Shown: positions 25,443 through 33,866 of the stretch, piece after piece
Position numbering within the stretch: the first letter of the stretch is position 1
Layout of the letters: each line of letters starts with the position of its first letter
Assembly (NCBI RefSeq): GCF_025998815.1
Contig: NZ_AP026678.1
Coordinates: 1,426,001-1,490,000, forward strand
Source of the DNA: Ignavibacterium sp.
Lineage (GTDB): Bacteria > Bacteroidota > Ignavibacteria > Ignavibacteriales > Ignavibacteriaceae
Length of the DNA stretch: 64,000 nucleotides
Direction of reading: 5' to 3'
Program-made: the position numbers and the translations under genes
The notes under the pieces: model-generated
What the model was told of the DNA's origin: nothing
Databases searched by the model: none
Seen by the model: the letters and a program-made list of their open reading frames with translations, nothing else

Positions 25443-28400
25443 TTAACCGACATCACGAATTCTGCAAATTGAACTGAACTCGCAAAAGCCACAAACTTTT
25501 TCTTCCCTCTTTTCAAGCGTGCTGAGATTAAATACTCCTCTTCTTATGTTCTCAATGTAATGAGGTACAACTTCCTCAAATATTTTAATCAAATCTTCAG
25601 AAGCTTGTATATAATTTTCCAATGTGAATTTTCTTCCCTGAAGATTGTGAACAATTTTTCTTCCGAATTCTTCTTTGAAAATTTTGAGTGAATATATCTC
25701 TGCACTTGCTGGTCTGTATTCTTCCTTAAACTCAGCTTTAAGTAATAATTTTGATGCGTATAAATACAAAGGTAACTGAAGTGATATTCCAAGATTCAAA
25801 TCATCTTTTGAAGGTTTTCTTCCGCCAAGTTTGTAATCAATAACTTTATATAAATTTTCATCTTCATTCACATCAACTCTATCAATCTTTCCTCTGAAAT
25901 TTATTTCATTGAGTTTTACTTCTACTGCGGAATTGTTCTTTCTTCCAAAAGCAATTTCAAAAAATTCAGGTTTAAAACCTTCTTTATCTTTTTGTTCTTC
26001 TTCTAAAAATTTGTAAAGTATGGAATGTTGTATGTTTCCATTTATGCCAAAGATTTTTTCATACTCGAAGAAAGAATATGGCGAAGAAAATTTTATATGC
26101 TCAGTCTTTTTCTTTGCAATTGAAAAAATAAGTTGAACAAATTCCGCAAACTCTTCTTCGCTGCAGTTTTCAACTTTTCTTTGCTGCTCTTTAACCGTTT
26201 TATAGAATGTATAAAGTATTGAATGAATAACACTTCCAAGTTCAAATGCTTCAATTTCTTCGGTTGGTTCTTCAATAGTTTCAATGAACAATATCCGACG
26301 CAGGAAATATTGGAAAGGACATTTTGCATATTCCTCAAGTTGAGTTGCAGAGTAAGTTCTGTCTGATAATGCCTTCAGTTTTTCTAATGATTCTTTGCTC
26401 AATTGCTCTGACAAGAAACCATTATATGGATTTTCATCAAACGGATTCTGAAATCTTTGTTCATCAATACTTATTTCTTCAATCAGATTCTCAGGTTCAA
26501 TTCCTGCTGCGATTAAATTCTTATTTACTTGTTCAGATTTAATCTCATCTTTTTTAATTGTCGAAAGAAGTTCTTTTTCCGAAGCTATAACAAAATCATA
26601 ATCAGAGCTTTTGATTTCAGAAGTCAGAACAAGATCTTTCAAATCTTTTATGAATGTTGAAGGTGTAAATTGTTTTCTTTCATCAGAATTCGGATAAGTC
26701 AGATACAAGACTTTTTTAACCGTACACAATGCCTGATAAAAATGATATCGCTCTTCGAGAATATGTTTATAATCTTCTTTTCTGAATGAACCGCTTAAAA
26801 ATATTTCGGGTTGATATCGTGTGGGAAATTCTCCGTCAGTCATTCCGCCTATAAAAAGATAATCAAAGTTCAATCCTCTGATTTCATTGATTGATGTTAC
26901 AAGAATTCCCGAATCAATTTTTTCACGAAGATTGTATCGCGCAAACTGAAGTGCCGTTTTAATGTTCCTCAAATAAAATGAAAGACTGTGTTTTGACTTT
27001 TCACCAAACTCAATTTTCATCAGCTCAAAAAGATTATGAACTGTTTGAACAAAACTTGTAATTGCTCTTACATTTTTTTCAGCGTAATCTTTATGATCAT
27101 TTATTGCTTTGGGAATCAACTGAAGTCTTACAATCAGATTATCAAGTTCATTACGGAATTCATCAACGGTTAATTTCGATTTAAATGGATTCAGTATTTC
27201 AGCAATTGATATAATATCCTCTTTTGCTTTCAGATAATTTTCTTCAGGTAAAAAATTTCTTTCGTCATCTTCATTAATAATTTTAATTTCTTCCAGAGCA
27301 TTATCAATAGTTTCAATCCAGTTATTATAGCCGGCAACTATCTTTAAGTTTGAAGCAACCTGAAGCAGATTTGATAAATCAATTCCATCAAGCTCAATCC
27401 ATCTTCCGCTTAATGTTCTGAAAATATTTTTATAGAAAAAATTGTTCTCTATAATTTCCAGAAGATTTATCAGTGCAATGATTGGCTGAGATTCGCTCAG
27501 AGCGAATCTGTCTGTTAAATTAAAAGGTAAACCATATTCTGTAAATACATCCCGCACAACTTTCGAATGCTCTGAAATCAGATTAAAAGCAACACAGATT
27601 TTTTCAGGTGGAATTTTTTCTTCGAACAATAATCGTTTAATTTCTTTTGCTATGAACTCGATTTCTTTTTCCGGTGTTGCAGGATTAACAATAAAAATTT
27701 TCTCATTAACTGATTGAGGTTTATGCTTTTGATAATCAAATAATTTCTCGCGAATAACAGAATGGAAATGAAGATTCTGTGATTCAGATAAATCAGTTAT
27801 TTCTTTAAATCCTTTCTTCTGAAACTTCGTAAAGCATTCGTCAAGATGTCCGAACAGTGCAGAATTGAATTTGTAATAATCAAACTGAATGAAAAAATCT
27901 TGGCGACATTCAGAAATTCTGTTAAGCAACTCAATTTCAGGATTACTGAATTCATCAAATCCATTTATCAAAACAAAATTAACTTCATTAAACAATTCAT
28001 CGAATGCTTTCTTAAAATCTTTATTGGAAAGTTCATTCAGAAATTTATAAACATCGCCTATTTCAAATAAATTATTCTGCTTGCATTCGTTAAAATATTC
28101 GGTGTAGATTTTCGCAATATCAATCGCTTTGTTTTTTTCACTTCCCGAAAGATTCTCCGCTAACTCAAAAAGTAAATCTGGAGAAACACCATTTCGCTTG
28201 TATTCAGAAATTACATTTTTAATTCTGTCAAGTGTGCCTGCAGGAATTTCATCTTTATAATTTGCAAAGTAAGATGGTTTTATTTTATTGAAAGCTTTAT
28301 TAAGAAGTACAACTGCTGTCGCATCATCAAGAAGAAAAAATTCACTAAGGTTTGTAATCTTGAACAATCCTAAACTCAAAGTTGATAAAGTATGAATGTG

Positions 28401-28574
28401 AAGATTGGCTGTTGCCCCATTTGGTGAAAGTGAAATCAATTCTCTTTTCAGTGAACGCACTTTCCTGTTTGTAGGGACAACGATAAGAGTTTCATTCAGC
28501 TTTTCATTCTGAATTTTTTCATTCAGAATAAAATCAATATCAATCTTCTTTAAATTCTTTTTTGAAAGAATCAT
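25443..28574 (-). CDS. AddB-like PD-(D/E)XK nuclease, helicase-derived
   Basis: A 1043-residue protein of the AddB/RecB-nuclease type, involved in DNA double-strand-break end processing. The body follows a UvrD-like helicase plan (VPTNRKVRSLKRELI near the N terminus, LFIGGMTDGEFPTRY, YLTYPNSDER), but the Walker A loop that should precede VPTNRK is absent, so helicase activity is unlikely. The C-terminal nuclease has VIDYKLGG (about residue 915) and an iron-sulfur cysteine set: C in YAKCPFQYFLRRIL (about 750) and CGFCEFSSIC (about 1033). It overlaps the CYTH gene by 4 bases. No AddA-type helicase is in the window. Confidence 0.82.
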   Translation of the reverse strand: MILSKKNLKKIDIDFILNEKIQNEKLNETLIVVPTNRKVRSLKRELISLSPNGATANLHIHTLSTLSLGLFKITNLSEFFLLDDATAVVLLNKAFNKIKPSYFANYKDEIPAGTLDRIKNVISEYKRNGVSPDLLFELAENLSGSEKNKAIDIAKIYTEYFNECKQNNLFEIGDVYKFLNELSNKDFKKAFDELFNEVNFVLINGFDEFSNPEIELLNRISECRQDFFIQFDYYKFNSALFGHLDECFTKFQKKGFKEITDLSESQNLHFHSVIREKLFDYQKHKPQSVNEKIFIVNPATPEKEIEFIAKEIKRLLFEEKIPPEKICVAFNLISEHSKVVRDVFTEYGLPFNLTDRFALSESQPIIALINLLEIIENNFFYKNIFRTLSGRWIELDGIDLSNLLQVASNLKIVAGYNNWIETIDNALEEIKIINEDDERNFLPEENYLKAKEDIISIAEILNPFKSKLTVDEFRNELDNLIVRLQLIPKAINDHKDYAEKNVRAITSFVQTVHNLFELMKIEFGEKSKHSLSFYLRNIKTALQFARYNLREKIDSGILVTSINEIRGLNFDYLFIGGMTDGEFPTRYQPEIFLSGSFRKEDYKHILEERYHFYQALCTVKKVLYLTYPNSDERKQFTPSTFIKDLKDLVLTSEIKSSDYDFVIASEKELLSTIKKDEIKSEQVNKNLIAAGIEPENLIEEISIDEQRFQNPFDENPYNGFLSEQLSKESLEKLKALSDRTYSATQLEEYAKCPFQYFLRRILFIETIEEPTEEIEAFELGSVIHSILYTFYKTVKEQQRKVENCSEEEFAEFVQLIFSIAKKKTEHIKFSSPYSFFEYEKIFGINGNIQHSILYKFLEEEQKDKEGFKPEFFEIAFGRKNNSAVEVKLNEINFRGKIDRVDVNEDENLYKVIDYKLGGRKPSKDDLNLGISLQLPLYLYASKLLLKAEFKEEYRPASAEIYSLKIFKEEFGRKIVHNLQGRKFTLENYIQASEDLIKIFEEVVPHYIENIRRGVFNLSTLEKREEKVCGFCEFSSICRIRDVG

Positions 28575-29077
28575 TTCAATTCTCTTATCAAAAGATTTCT
28601 GTATGTATCCCTTAACTCAGGATATTTTTTCAACTCAAGCAATTCTACCAGATAATTGAATCGCTTCTCAGCATCACTCAAACCATTTATAACTCTTGTT
28701 TCAAGTTCAAGAAAGTATCCGAGTTTATCAACCTTATCAAGATGAATTCTTGTATTATCATACAGATAAAGTTCTCTGATTTTTTTCACTTCAATTATCC
28801 GATCGAGAACCTTATCTAAAAATTTTTCTGCATCCGGAGTATTTATATCGAGCAAATAATAATCGGACCACCGCTTTTTTGATTTTTCATTACGGTTATA
28901 AAAAATCAAAGTCTGAGTTCCGTTTTCTATTCTTAATTTCAGCAAACCTTCTTTTACTTTGTAGTAAATATCTTTTTGCTTCAACATTTCAGCAAGTTTA
29001 ATGTTGTTGGCTGAAAGAATTTTTTTAATCCTCTTATGCGAATTAAGTTTTACTTTTATTTCAAGATTGCGCGCCAT
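28571..29077 (-). CDS. CYTH-domain protein (CyaB-like)
   Basis: A 168-residue CYTH (triphosphate tunnel metalloenzyme) protein. The N-terminal signature LEIKVKL (an ExEIK-like acidic/basic strand) is followed by KQKDIYYKV, GLLKLRIENG and a C-terminal HLDKVDKLGYFLELET, together supplying the alternating acidic and basic residues of the tunnel. Members act on triphosphorylated substrates (class IV adenylate cyclase, thiamine triphosphatase or tripolyphosphatase), and the choice cannot be made here. It overlaps the methyltransferase gene by 17 bases and the AddB-like gene by 4, so the three are one operon. Confidence 0.85.
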   Translation of the reverse strand: MARNLEIKVKLNSHKRIKKILSANNIKLAEMLKQKDIYYKVKEGLLKLRIENGTQTLIFYNRNEKSKKRWSDYYLLDINTPDAEKFLDKVLDRIIEVKKIRELYLYDNTRIHLDKVDKLGYFLELETRVINGLSDAEKRFNYLVELLELKKYPELRDTYRNLLIRELK

Positions 29078-29678
29078 TTGGTTTCCTGTAAATTTGTAAA
29101 AACTCTCTTCCTTTTCTTGGTTTAATTGAATTTATTTTATCGGTCGAAATAATCAACTCAAGTTTTTCAGAGAAAAAATTTGTTGCTTCATTAACATCAA
29201 CGGCAAAAGGTGGACCGCCAACTCTGTTTTCAACCGGAAAAAGAATAATTGCGAATAAACCTTCCGGCTTAAGCAACTGCGAAATTTTATCAGCATATTC
29301 TTTTCTTCTGGCTGGATCAATAGCACAGTAAGTAACATAATCAAAAATAATTTCAAATGAATTCAAGAAAGAAGTATTAAGATTAAAGAAATCTTCGACC
29401 AAAAAATTAACACTGACTTTCTCTTTTCCGGCAAGTGTTTTTGCAAACTCAATTGCCGTATCTGAAAAGTCAAGCGCAGTTACATTGAATCCTTTTTTCG
29501 CTGCTTCAATTGCATCATAACCATATCCGCAACCAACAACTAACATTTTCTTCTTATTCAAAAAATATTCTGAATTAAGCAAATCAATAAAAGCCGGAGT
29601 CGGAGTTCTTAAATCCCACGCTACAGTATTGTTCCTGTAAAGCTCTTCCCAGAAATCGCTTTTATTTACATCGTTCAT
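29061..29678 (-). CDS. TPMT-family SAM-dependent methyltransferase
   Basis: A 205-residue class I methyltransferase of the thiopurine S-methyltransferase-like family. It has the N-terminal FWEELYRNNTVAWDL typical of the group. SAM motif I is VVGCGYGYDAIEAAKKG, with the acidic motif II region VTALDFSDTAIEFAK, DYVTYCAIDPARR, and FPVENRVGGPPFAVD, which recalls the TPMT substrate loop. The natural substrate in bacteria is usually unknown (tellurite, selenium or thiol methylation have been proposed). It is first in the operon with the CYTH and AddB-like genes. Confidence 0.85.
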   Translation of the reverse strand: MNDVNKSDFWEELYRNNTVAWDLRTPTPAFIDLLNSEYFLNKKKMLVVGCGYGYDAIEAAKKGFNVTALDFSDTAIEFAKTLAGKEKVSVNFLVEDFFNLNTSFLNSFEIIFDYVTYCAIDPARRKEYADKISQLLKPEGLFAIILFPVENRVGGPPFAVDVNEATNFFSEKLELIISTDKINSIKPRKGREFLQIYRKPNGAQS

Positions 29679-29757
29679 ATAAAAAGAATATAAAATTATA
29701 CATTGTTATTTTTAGCCGGATAAGTATTTTTCGAGCAGAAATAAATAAGCTGTTATC

Positions 29758-30408
29758 ATGAAAAAAATATTTTTTATTCTTGGTTTAATATTAGTTATTC
29801 CGTTGACAAATTTAAATGCTCAGCGAATAGGAAAACTTGCACCTGAAAAAGAACCTGAAATTTATCCTGATAATGCCTGGGGAATTGATATAATGTTTGG
29901 TGAATCGGGATTTGGATTAGGCACTTTTCTTAGAAGACAAATCGGTGGGAACCTGACTGCATTTGCAGACTTATCATTTGCAGAAGCAAAGGATGAAAGA
30001 GAGATTGAATACATTGATTACTTTGGACAAACTTTTGTAATCGGAAAAAAGAATCGTGTTTTTCAGCTTCCACTTATTTTGGGCTTGCAATACAGATTAT
30101 TCAAAGGAGATATTGAAGATAATCTGAGACCTTATGTCAGTGCAGGAGTGGGACCAACACTTGTAATTACAACTCCTTATGAAGAAGAATTTTTCAGTGC
30201 ATTTGGAAATGCCCAATCCAAATTTGCACTTGGAGGATATGTTGGCATTGGTGCAAACTTCGGAATTGATAAATCAAGTTTAGTGGGAATTAATGTAAGA
30301 TATTTCAGAGTTCAGTTTTTTGATGATGGAGTTGAAAGTCTCTTTGGAAGATTCAAAGATAACTTAAGCGGATTCTTCATCGCACTAAATCTTGGGTTGA
30401 TGTATTGA
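29758..30408 (+). CDS. Outer-membrane beta-barrel protein, porin-family-like
   Basis: A 216-residue exported protein with a signal peptide (MKKIFFILGLILVIPLTNLNAQ). A barrel-like body of alternating strands follows (LGTFLRRQIGGNLTAFADLSFAE; YGVGIGANFG-type glycine-rich turns; GVNVRYFRVQFF), ending in IALNLGLMY with the aromatic terminus common in outer-membrane barrels. No domain identifies a substrate. It is divergent from the methyltransferase operon, with 79 bases between them. Confidence 0.75.
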   Translation: MKKIFFILGLILVIPLTNLNAQRIGKLAPEKEPEIYPDNAWGIDIMFGESGFGLGTFLRRQIGGNLTAFADLSFAEAKDEREIEYIDYFGQTFVIGKKNRVFQLPLILGLQYRLFKGDIEDNLRPYVSAGVGPTLVITTPYEEEFFSAFGNAQSKFALGGYVGIGANFGIDKSSLVGINVRYFRVQFFDDGVESLFGRFKDNLSGFFIALNLGLMY

Positions 30409-30522
30409 AAAATTTTTTTATTGAGCATAATGTTACTTCTTAACATTAAAAAGATGGAATTTAAACCGCAGATTTTTATTAATAATTAAAACCAATCGGC
30501 AAGATTCTTACACTTCGAAAAA

Positions 30523-30990
30523 TTAATAATTTACAGAATAAACATTGTTAAAATAATCTGTTTCCTTTGCTATATTCTCCAGAGTGGAATGAAAGTTCAC
30601 CTGAAATTTAATATGTGATGAACTGCGCGGGACCCTTTTTGTAAACTCAAATTCAATTACTTCATCAGGCAAAATTCTTACCGGATCGGGTTCAAATAGT
30701 TTGAAACTGGTAAATTTATTTAACTTAAAATCCTCTTCCGAACTTGTACTTGCGACATACAATGATGAATTAAATGGCTCCCTACCAATATTCTTTATTC
30801 TGAGTATTATGTAAAGCATTTTATAAGGTGTTTGTACAGGCATACCTGTTTGATCGTGGCCATCTTCATATCTGACAGAAACAACAGCACTTTGGATAAT
30901 TAAATCCGGTCCGGTTGAATAACTAATGTTTTTATAAGAGCAACTGAAGATGAAAATAATTAATATGAAAGTAAAAATTTTATTCAGCAT
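30523..30990 (-). CDS. Putative lipoprotein of unknown function
   Basis: A 155-residue protein with a short lipoprotein signal (IIFIFSC, cysteine about 17). The body has strands like IIQSAVVSVRYEDGHDQTG, LYIILRIKNIGREPFNSS and IEFEFTKRVPRSSSHIKFQVNF, suggestive of an immunoglobulin-like or CARDB-like beta-sandwich. I do not recognise a family with certainty. The next gene on this strand is also a lipoprotein, 123 bases upstream. Confidence 0.7.
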   Translation of the reverse strand: MLNKIFTFILIIFIFSCSYKNISYSTGPDLIIQSAVVSVRYEDGHDQTGMPVQTPYKMLYIILRIKNIGREPFNSSLYVASTSSEEDFKLNKFTSFKLFEPDPVRILPDEVIEFEFTKRVPRSSSHIKFQVNFHSTLENIAKETDYFNNVYSVNY

Positions 30991-31113
30991 AAATTTATTT
31001 TTTTACTATCAGTTTAGAAGAGCATACAGAAATAATAAATTTCATCATTTCAAAAGATATTTATAGTTGAATAAGCTAATTAAAAGTTTTTATTACGATA
31101 TTCAAACTAATGA

Positions 31114-32145
31114 TTATAACGGTTTATAAGAACCTTTAATAAAAAAACTATTTCCAGGTAAAGTCAGAAAATTCTTTAAAGTGTCATAAATTGCCTGATA
31201 CTTATATTCGCTTAAATTATTTGGAATATTCCTCCCAAAGGGTTCTATTACCGGAAAAATAATTTCTTGAGTTTGCGGGATAAAAGTTAAATTTATTCGA
31301 TAATCAAATTTTCCATCTGGCTTTGTTTCGAATCTTTCATTCAGTTTATCAAATCCGAATAATTCTAATAACCTCACATTCCCAATTGAATTAGTTTCAG
31401 TTCCATCTGCTTTTTTGAGAAAAATATCAAGTTCTAAATCAGAAATTGTTCCAATAAATGGTTTAATCTGATAATGATTTTTCATTTTCAGTTTCCAGGC
31501 AGATTCCATTCTTGGATTCAGGTTTCTTGGTTTAACAAGTTTTAATACTCCTACTGAATCGGAATTATTAATTAGATCTGCAAAAAATTCTCCATATGCC
31601 AAATCATCCGCAACTGAAGGATCTGTATTGTCAATTTTATAAGCAACTGCAACCAGATCATTTTCATTTATTGGAATTAAAAATTTTAAAGAACCTGTAC
31701 ACTGATTAAATAAATAATCTCTTCCAACACTGAGAAGTTTAAATTTTCCTGTTTCAATCTCACCGGGAATAATCTCAGACAGGTTTCTTAAAGAATCGGA
31801 ATATCTGCGCCAAACCGCCCTCGGTGGAAGGTTAATACGTGCGCTTGCCAAAAATCCATTTTCGCCTACTCGCTCTACTGTTTTATAAACTTCAATTTCA
31901 CTAATGAAATATTTTGCTTGAACGATTGGGGTTAAATTACCATAATATAAATTATATAAATTGAGTCCAGGACTTGTATCAGTATAAACTTCATCAACAA
32001 AAAAATTATCCTCAGAGTAATCCAGAAAACTGATTTCAAATGACACCCTGTTTTCATCTGTTGTTGAAACCAGGTTGCATTCTTTATCGTTACAACTTAT
32101 TAAGAAAGCAAAAACGACAATTGAGAAAATAATTTTTAATCTCAT
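31114..32145 (-). CDS. SprA-repeat-like lipoprotein
   Basis: A 343-residue lipoprotein (lipobox FLISC, about residue 18) whose body follows, in my reading, the repeat of SprA, the giant outer-membrane T9SS translocon. The order is a YFISEIEVYKTVERVG strand, YLFNQCTGSLKFLIPINEN then DLVAVAYKID, VLKLVKPRNLNPRMESAWKL then MKNHYQIKP, and the tail VRLLELFGFDKLNERFETKP then DGKFDYRINLTFIPQTQEII then FPVIEPFG. Full SprA proteins have over 2000 residues, so this is a stand-alone single unit with its own export signal. A role in T9SS assembly or a decoy is inference. It lies next to the IS110 region but has a complete frame. Confidence 0.6.
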   Translation of the reverse strand: MRLKIIFSIVVFAFLISCNDKECNLVSTTDENRVSFEISFLDYSEDNFFVDEVYTDTSPGLNLYNLYYGNLTPIVQAKYFISEIEVYKTVERVGENGFLASARINLPPRAVWRRYSDSLRNLSEIIPGEIETGKFKLLSVGRDYLFNQCTGSLKFLIPINENDLVAVAYKIDNTDPSVADDLAYGEFFADLINNSDSVGVLKLVKPRNLNPRMESAWKLKMKNHYQIKPFIGTISDLELDIFLKKADGTETNSIGNVRLLELFGFDKLNERFETKPDGKFDYRINLTFIPQTQEIIFPVIEPFGRNIPNNLSEYKYQAIYDTLKNFLTLPGNSFFIKGSYKPL

Positions 32146-32186
32146 AAAACACCTTATAATTTTTGTTAACTAACTAAAAATTATCA

Positions 32187-32222
32187 GAAATTGCTAATAT
32201 CTATGTTTAGCAATTCTTTTTT
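32187..32222 (+). terminator. Terminator-like hairpin
   Basis: AATTGCTAA (32189-32197) pairs with TTAGCAATT (32207-32215), followed by C and a run of T on the plus strand. No plus-strand gene ends just before it, so it may stop stray transcription or be part of the SprA-like gene's leader on the other strand. Confidence 0.45.
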
Positions 32223-32399
32223 TATAAGTATTAAAATCATCAGTAATCAAATATGTGTCAAGGAAAATGTTCAAGTATCAGCTAATTTATGCCTATAGAG
32301 TTGTCCCTAACAAAAAGAAAAACCAGAACGCATTGTAAAGGTTTTGCCGTAGGTACTTTCCGTTAGCAAAGGGATTGGGTTAGCAAAGCATCAAAAACA

Positions 32400-32422
32400 A
32401 ACCTGCCTGCCGCAGGCAGGTT
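32400..32422. repeat. Perfect dispersed-type palindrome
   Basis: AACCTGCCTGC (32400-32410) and GCAGGCAGGTT (32412-32422) form an 11-base-pair hairpin round one base. This CCTGCCTGCCGCAGGCAGG form looks like a REP-like intergenic palindrome. It lies at the edge of the IS110/integron region. Confidence 0.75.
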
Positions 32423-32481
32423 AATTAATTAGTCCATTAACTGACGGAGAACACTTAGAACAAAATGCCAAACAAAAACTA

Positions 32482-32528
32482 AACGCCAATAATTATAAAT
32501 GCGCCAAACCAAAATGGCGGTCGGCGTT
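32482..32528 (+). ncRNA. Candidate IS110 bridge-RNA segment
   Basis: Upstream of the transposase, two nested complementary pairs occur: AACGCC (32482-32487) with GGCGTT (32523-32528), and CGCCA (32502-32506) with TGGCG (32515-32519). IS110-group elements are known to encode a structured bridge RNA in this left non-coding end. The guide loops cannot be assigned without a target alignment. Confidence 0.35.
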
Positions 32529-32589
32529 GAGGCGCTGGATATTTCCAAAAAGTTTTTAACTTTTCTTATAACAACTTTTTGGAGGTCCT

Positions 32590-33611
32590 ATGTTTTACTC
32601 TGGTATCGACCAGCATAAACTCTTCTCTTACATTACTACCGTTGATTCTGACGGTAAAATTATTAAAGAAGCCAAACTAAACAATAACAGCTTCGAAATT
32701 CTTAACTACTTCTCATCTCTCGGTATAATCAGCATATTGCAACCGTTGAGACTACCGGTGGAAGGTACTGGATCAATGAACTGCTTTCTTCTTAAGGCAT
32801 TGATCTCAAACTCGCTCACGCCAAGTACGTAAAAGCCATTGCTTATGCTAAAGTTAAAACCGATAAAGTTGATTCCCACATCCTGGCTCAACTGCTTCGT
32901 CTTAATTTTATACCTGAAGCTTACAAAATATCCGATGATATCCGTACTCTTCGGGATACTCTAAGAGCCAGACTAAGACTTTCCGTAAAAAGAACAAGCT
33001 GCATTAACTTTATGCACCGAATGCTTGAGAAGTTTAACATTACTGATCCTTCATCGCTCAATGATTTCTAAAAGCTTCAGTATCAGCAGTTTGATATCCA
33101 GGCTAAATTACTTAAAGAACAAATGCTTACTTTGGAAAAATCTCTTTATTCATCTCTAATTCCTAACGAAGACATTCAACGTCTGCTCTGGATTCCCGGC
33201 ATCGGGAAAATGAATGCCTTTACTATCCTTTTAGAAGTTGGTGACATTAACCGTTTTCAGTCAGAGAAAAATTTCTTCTCTTACTGCCGGCTTACTCCTT
33301 CTGCCCGCAATTCCGGCGGCAGAGTAAAACAAAAATCTTCTTCTAAAGATGGTAACAAATATCTCAAAATTGTTTTCTCCGATGCCGCAGTGCACGCCCT
33401 ACAATATTATCCCGTGATTAGACGATACCATAACTCTAAACTCAGAAAGAAGAAAAAACAGGTTGCTAAAGCTATCATCTCCAAAGAAATTGCTCGTATA
33501 GTCTATTACGTTCTCAAATATAAAACTGACTTCAATAACAAATTCAAAGGTGTTGACCTAGAACAAAAGAAATCTGTTCAATGGCCGCGCATTACAAGCC
33601 CCGACGTCTAA
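32590..33611 (+). pseudogene. IS110-family transposase, frameshifted with two stops
   Basis: Reading across frames restores an IS110 transposase of about 340 residues. The DEDD domain opens MFYSGIDQHKLFSY (first D), VETTGGRYW holds the E, and TDKVDSH holds the D..D pair. The C-terminal transposase_20 domain has LWIPGIGKMNAFTILLEVG, LTPSARNSGGRVKQ (serine region) and KYLKIVFSDAAVHAL. A frameshift lies near 32722-32735, and in-frame stops occur at 32793-32795 (between LLSS and GIDLK) and 33069-33071 (after SLNDF). All catalytic motifs survive but the gene cannot make one product. Confidence 0.9.
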
Positions 33612-33696
33612 CTAGTAGCTCGTTAGCAGACTCTTTGCGCTGGAATGGGAAGTAATGCGCCAGCCTTTTATATATCTGGGATAATTTTTAAGCCCC

Positions 33697-33863
33697 TTAA
33701 GCGGTTTGGCTGCCATTGTTTTTTCTGTTGCAGTCCATTTGATATCACGAAGGCTATGATTGTTAAGTATTTCAAAGAACTTTTTTAGACTTATGTCCCT
33801 TTAAATTTTTACGCCCTATTGCCTGCCCCTTTGGGGACTTTTTACTTTTTTAAGCGGTTAGGC
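33697..33863 (-). other. Partial attC end(s): R''-like boxes in direct repeat
   Basis: On the minus strand the cargo gene ending at 33867 is followed within 3 bases by GCCTAAC (33863-33857), a consensus integron R'' box (RYYYAAC), then CGCTTAA. A similar block, GCCAAACCGCTTAA, lies at 33710-33697. No matching GTTRRRY box or complementary L' arm follows within 200 bases, so any attC here is truncated. Between the two boxes lies a CCCCTTTGGGG hairpin (about 33827-33837). Confidence 0.45.
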
Positions 33864-33866
33864 ATT

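Larger units (their letters stand above)
32482..33665 (+). mobile_element. Decayed IS110-family insertion sequence
   Basis: The element consists of a structured left end, a disrupted transposase and a right end. AATGCGCCA occurs as a direct repeat at 32498-32506 and 33654-33662, and an inverted pair GCGCATTAC (33587-33595)/GTAATGCGC (33652-33660) encloses the right end. IS110 elements lack ordinary terminal inverted repeats, so the exact ends are uncertain and may extend to about 32440. It sits beside the 3' end of the integron cassette at 33867. Confidence 0.6.

Noticed and set aside
28571-29077. Naming the CYTH gene as adenylate cyclase cyaB
   Set aside because: CYTH proteins include thiamine triphosphatases and tripolyphosphatases and nothing here decides the substrate.
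32590-33611. A programmed frameshift making one IS110 transposase
   Set aside because: There are also two in-frame stops after the frame change, so simple recoding cannot give a full product.
33603-33633. A second attC at the IS110 transposase stop (GTCTAAC...GTTAGCAGAC)
   Set aside because: It is only about 28 bases long with no L-box pair or central fold, and it lies inside the IS110 right end.
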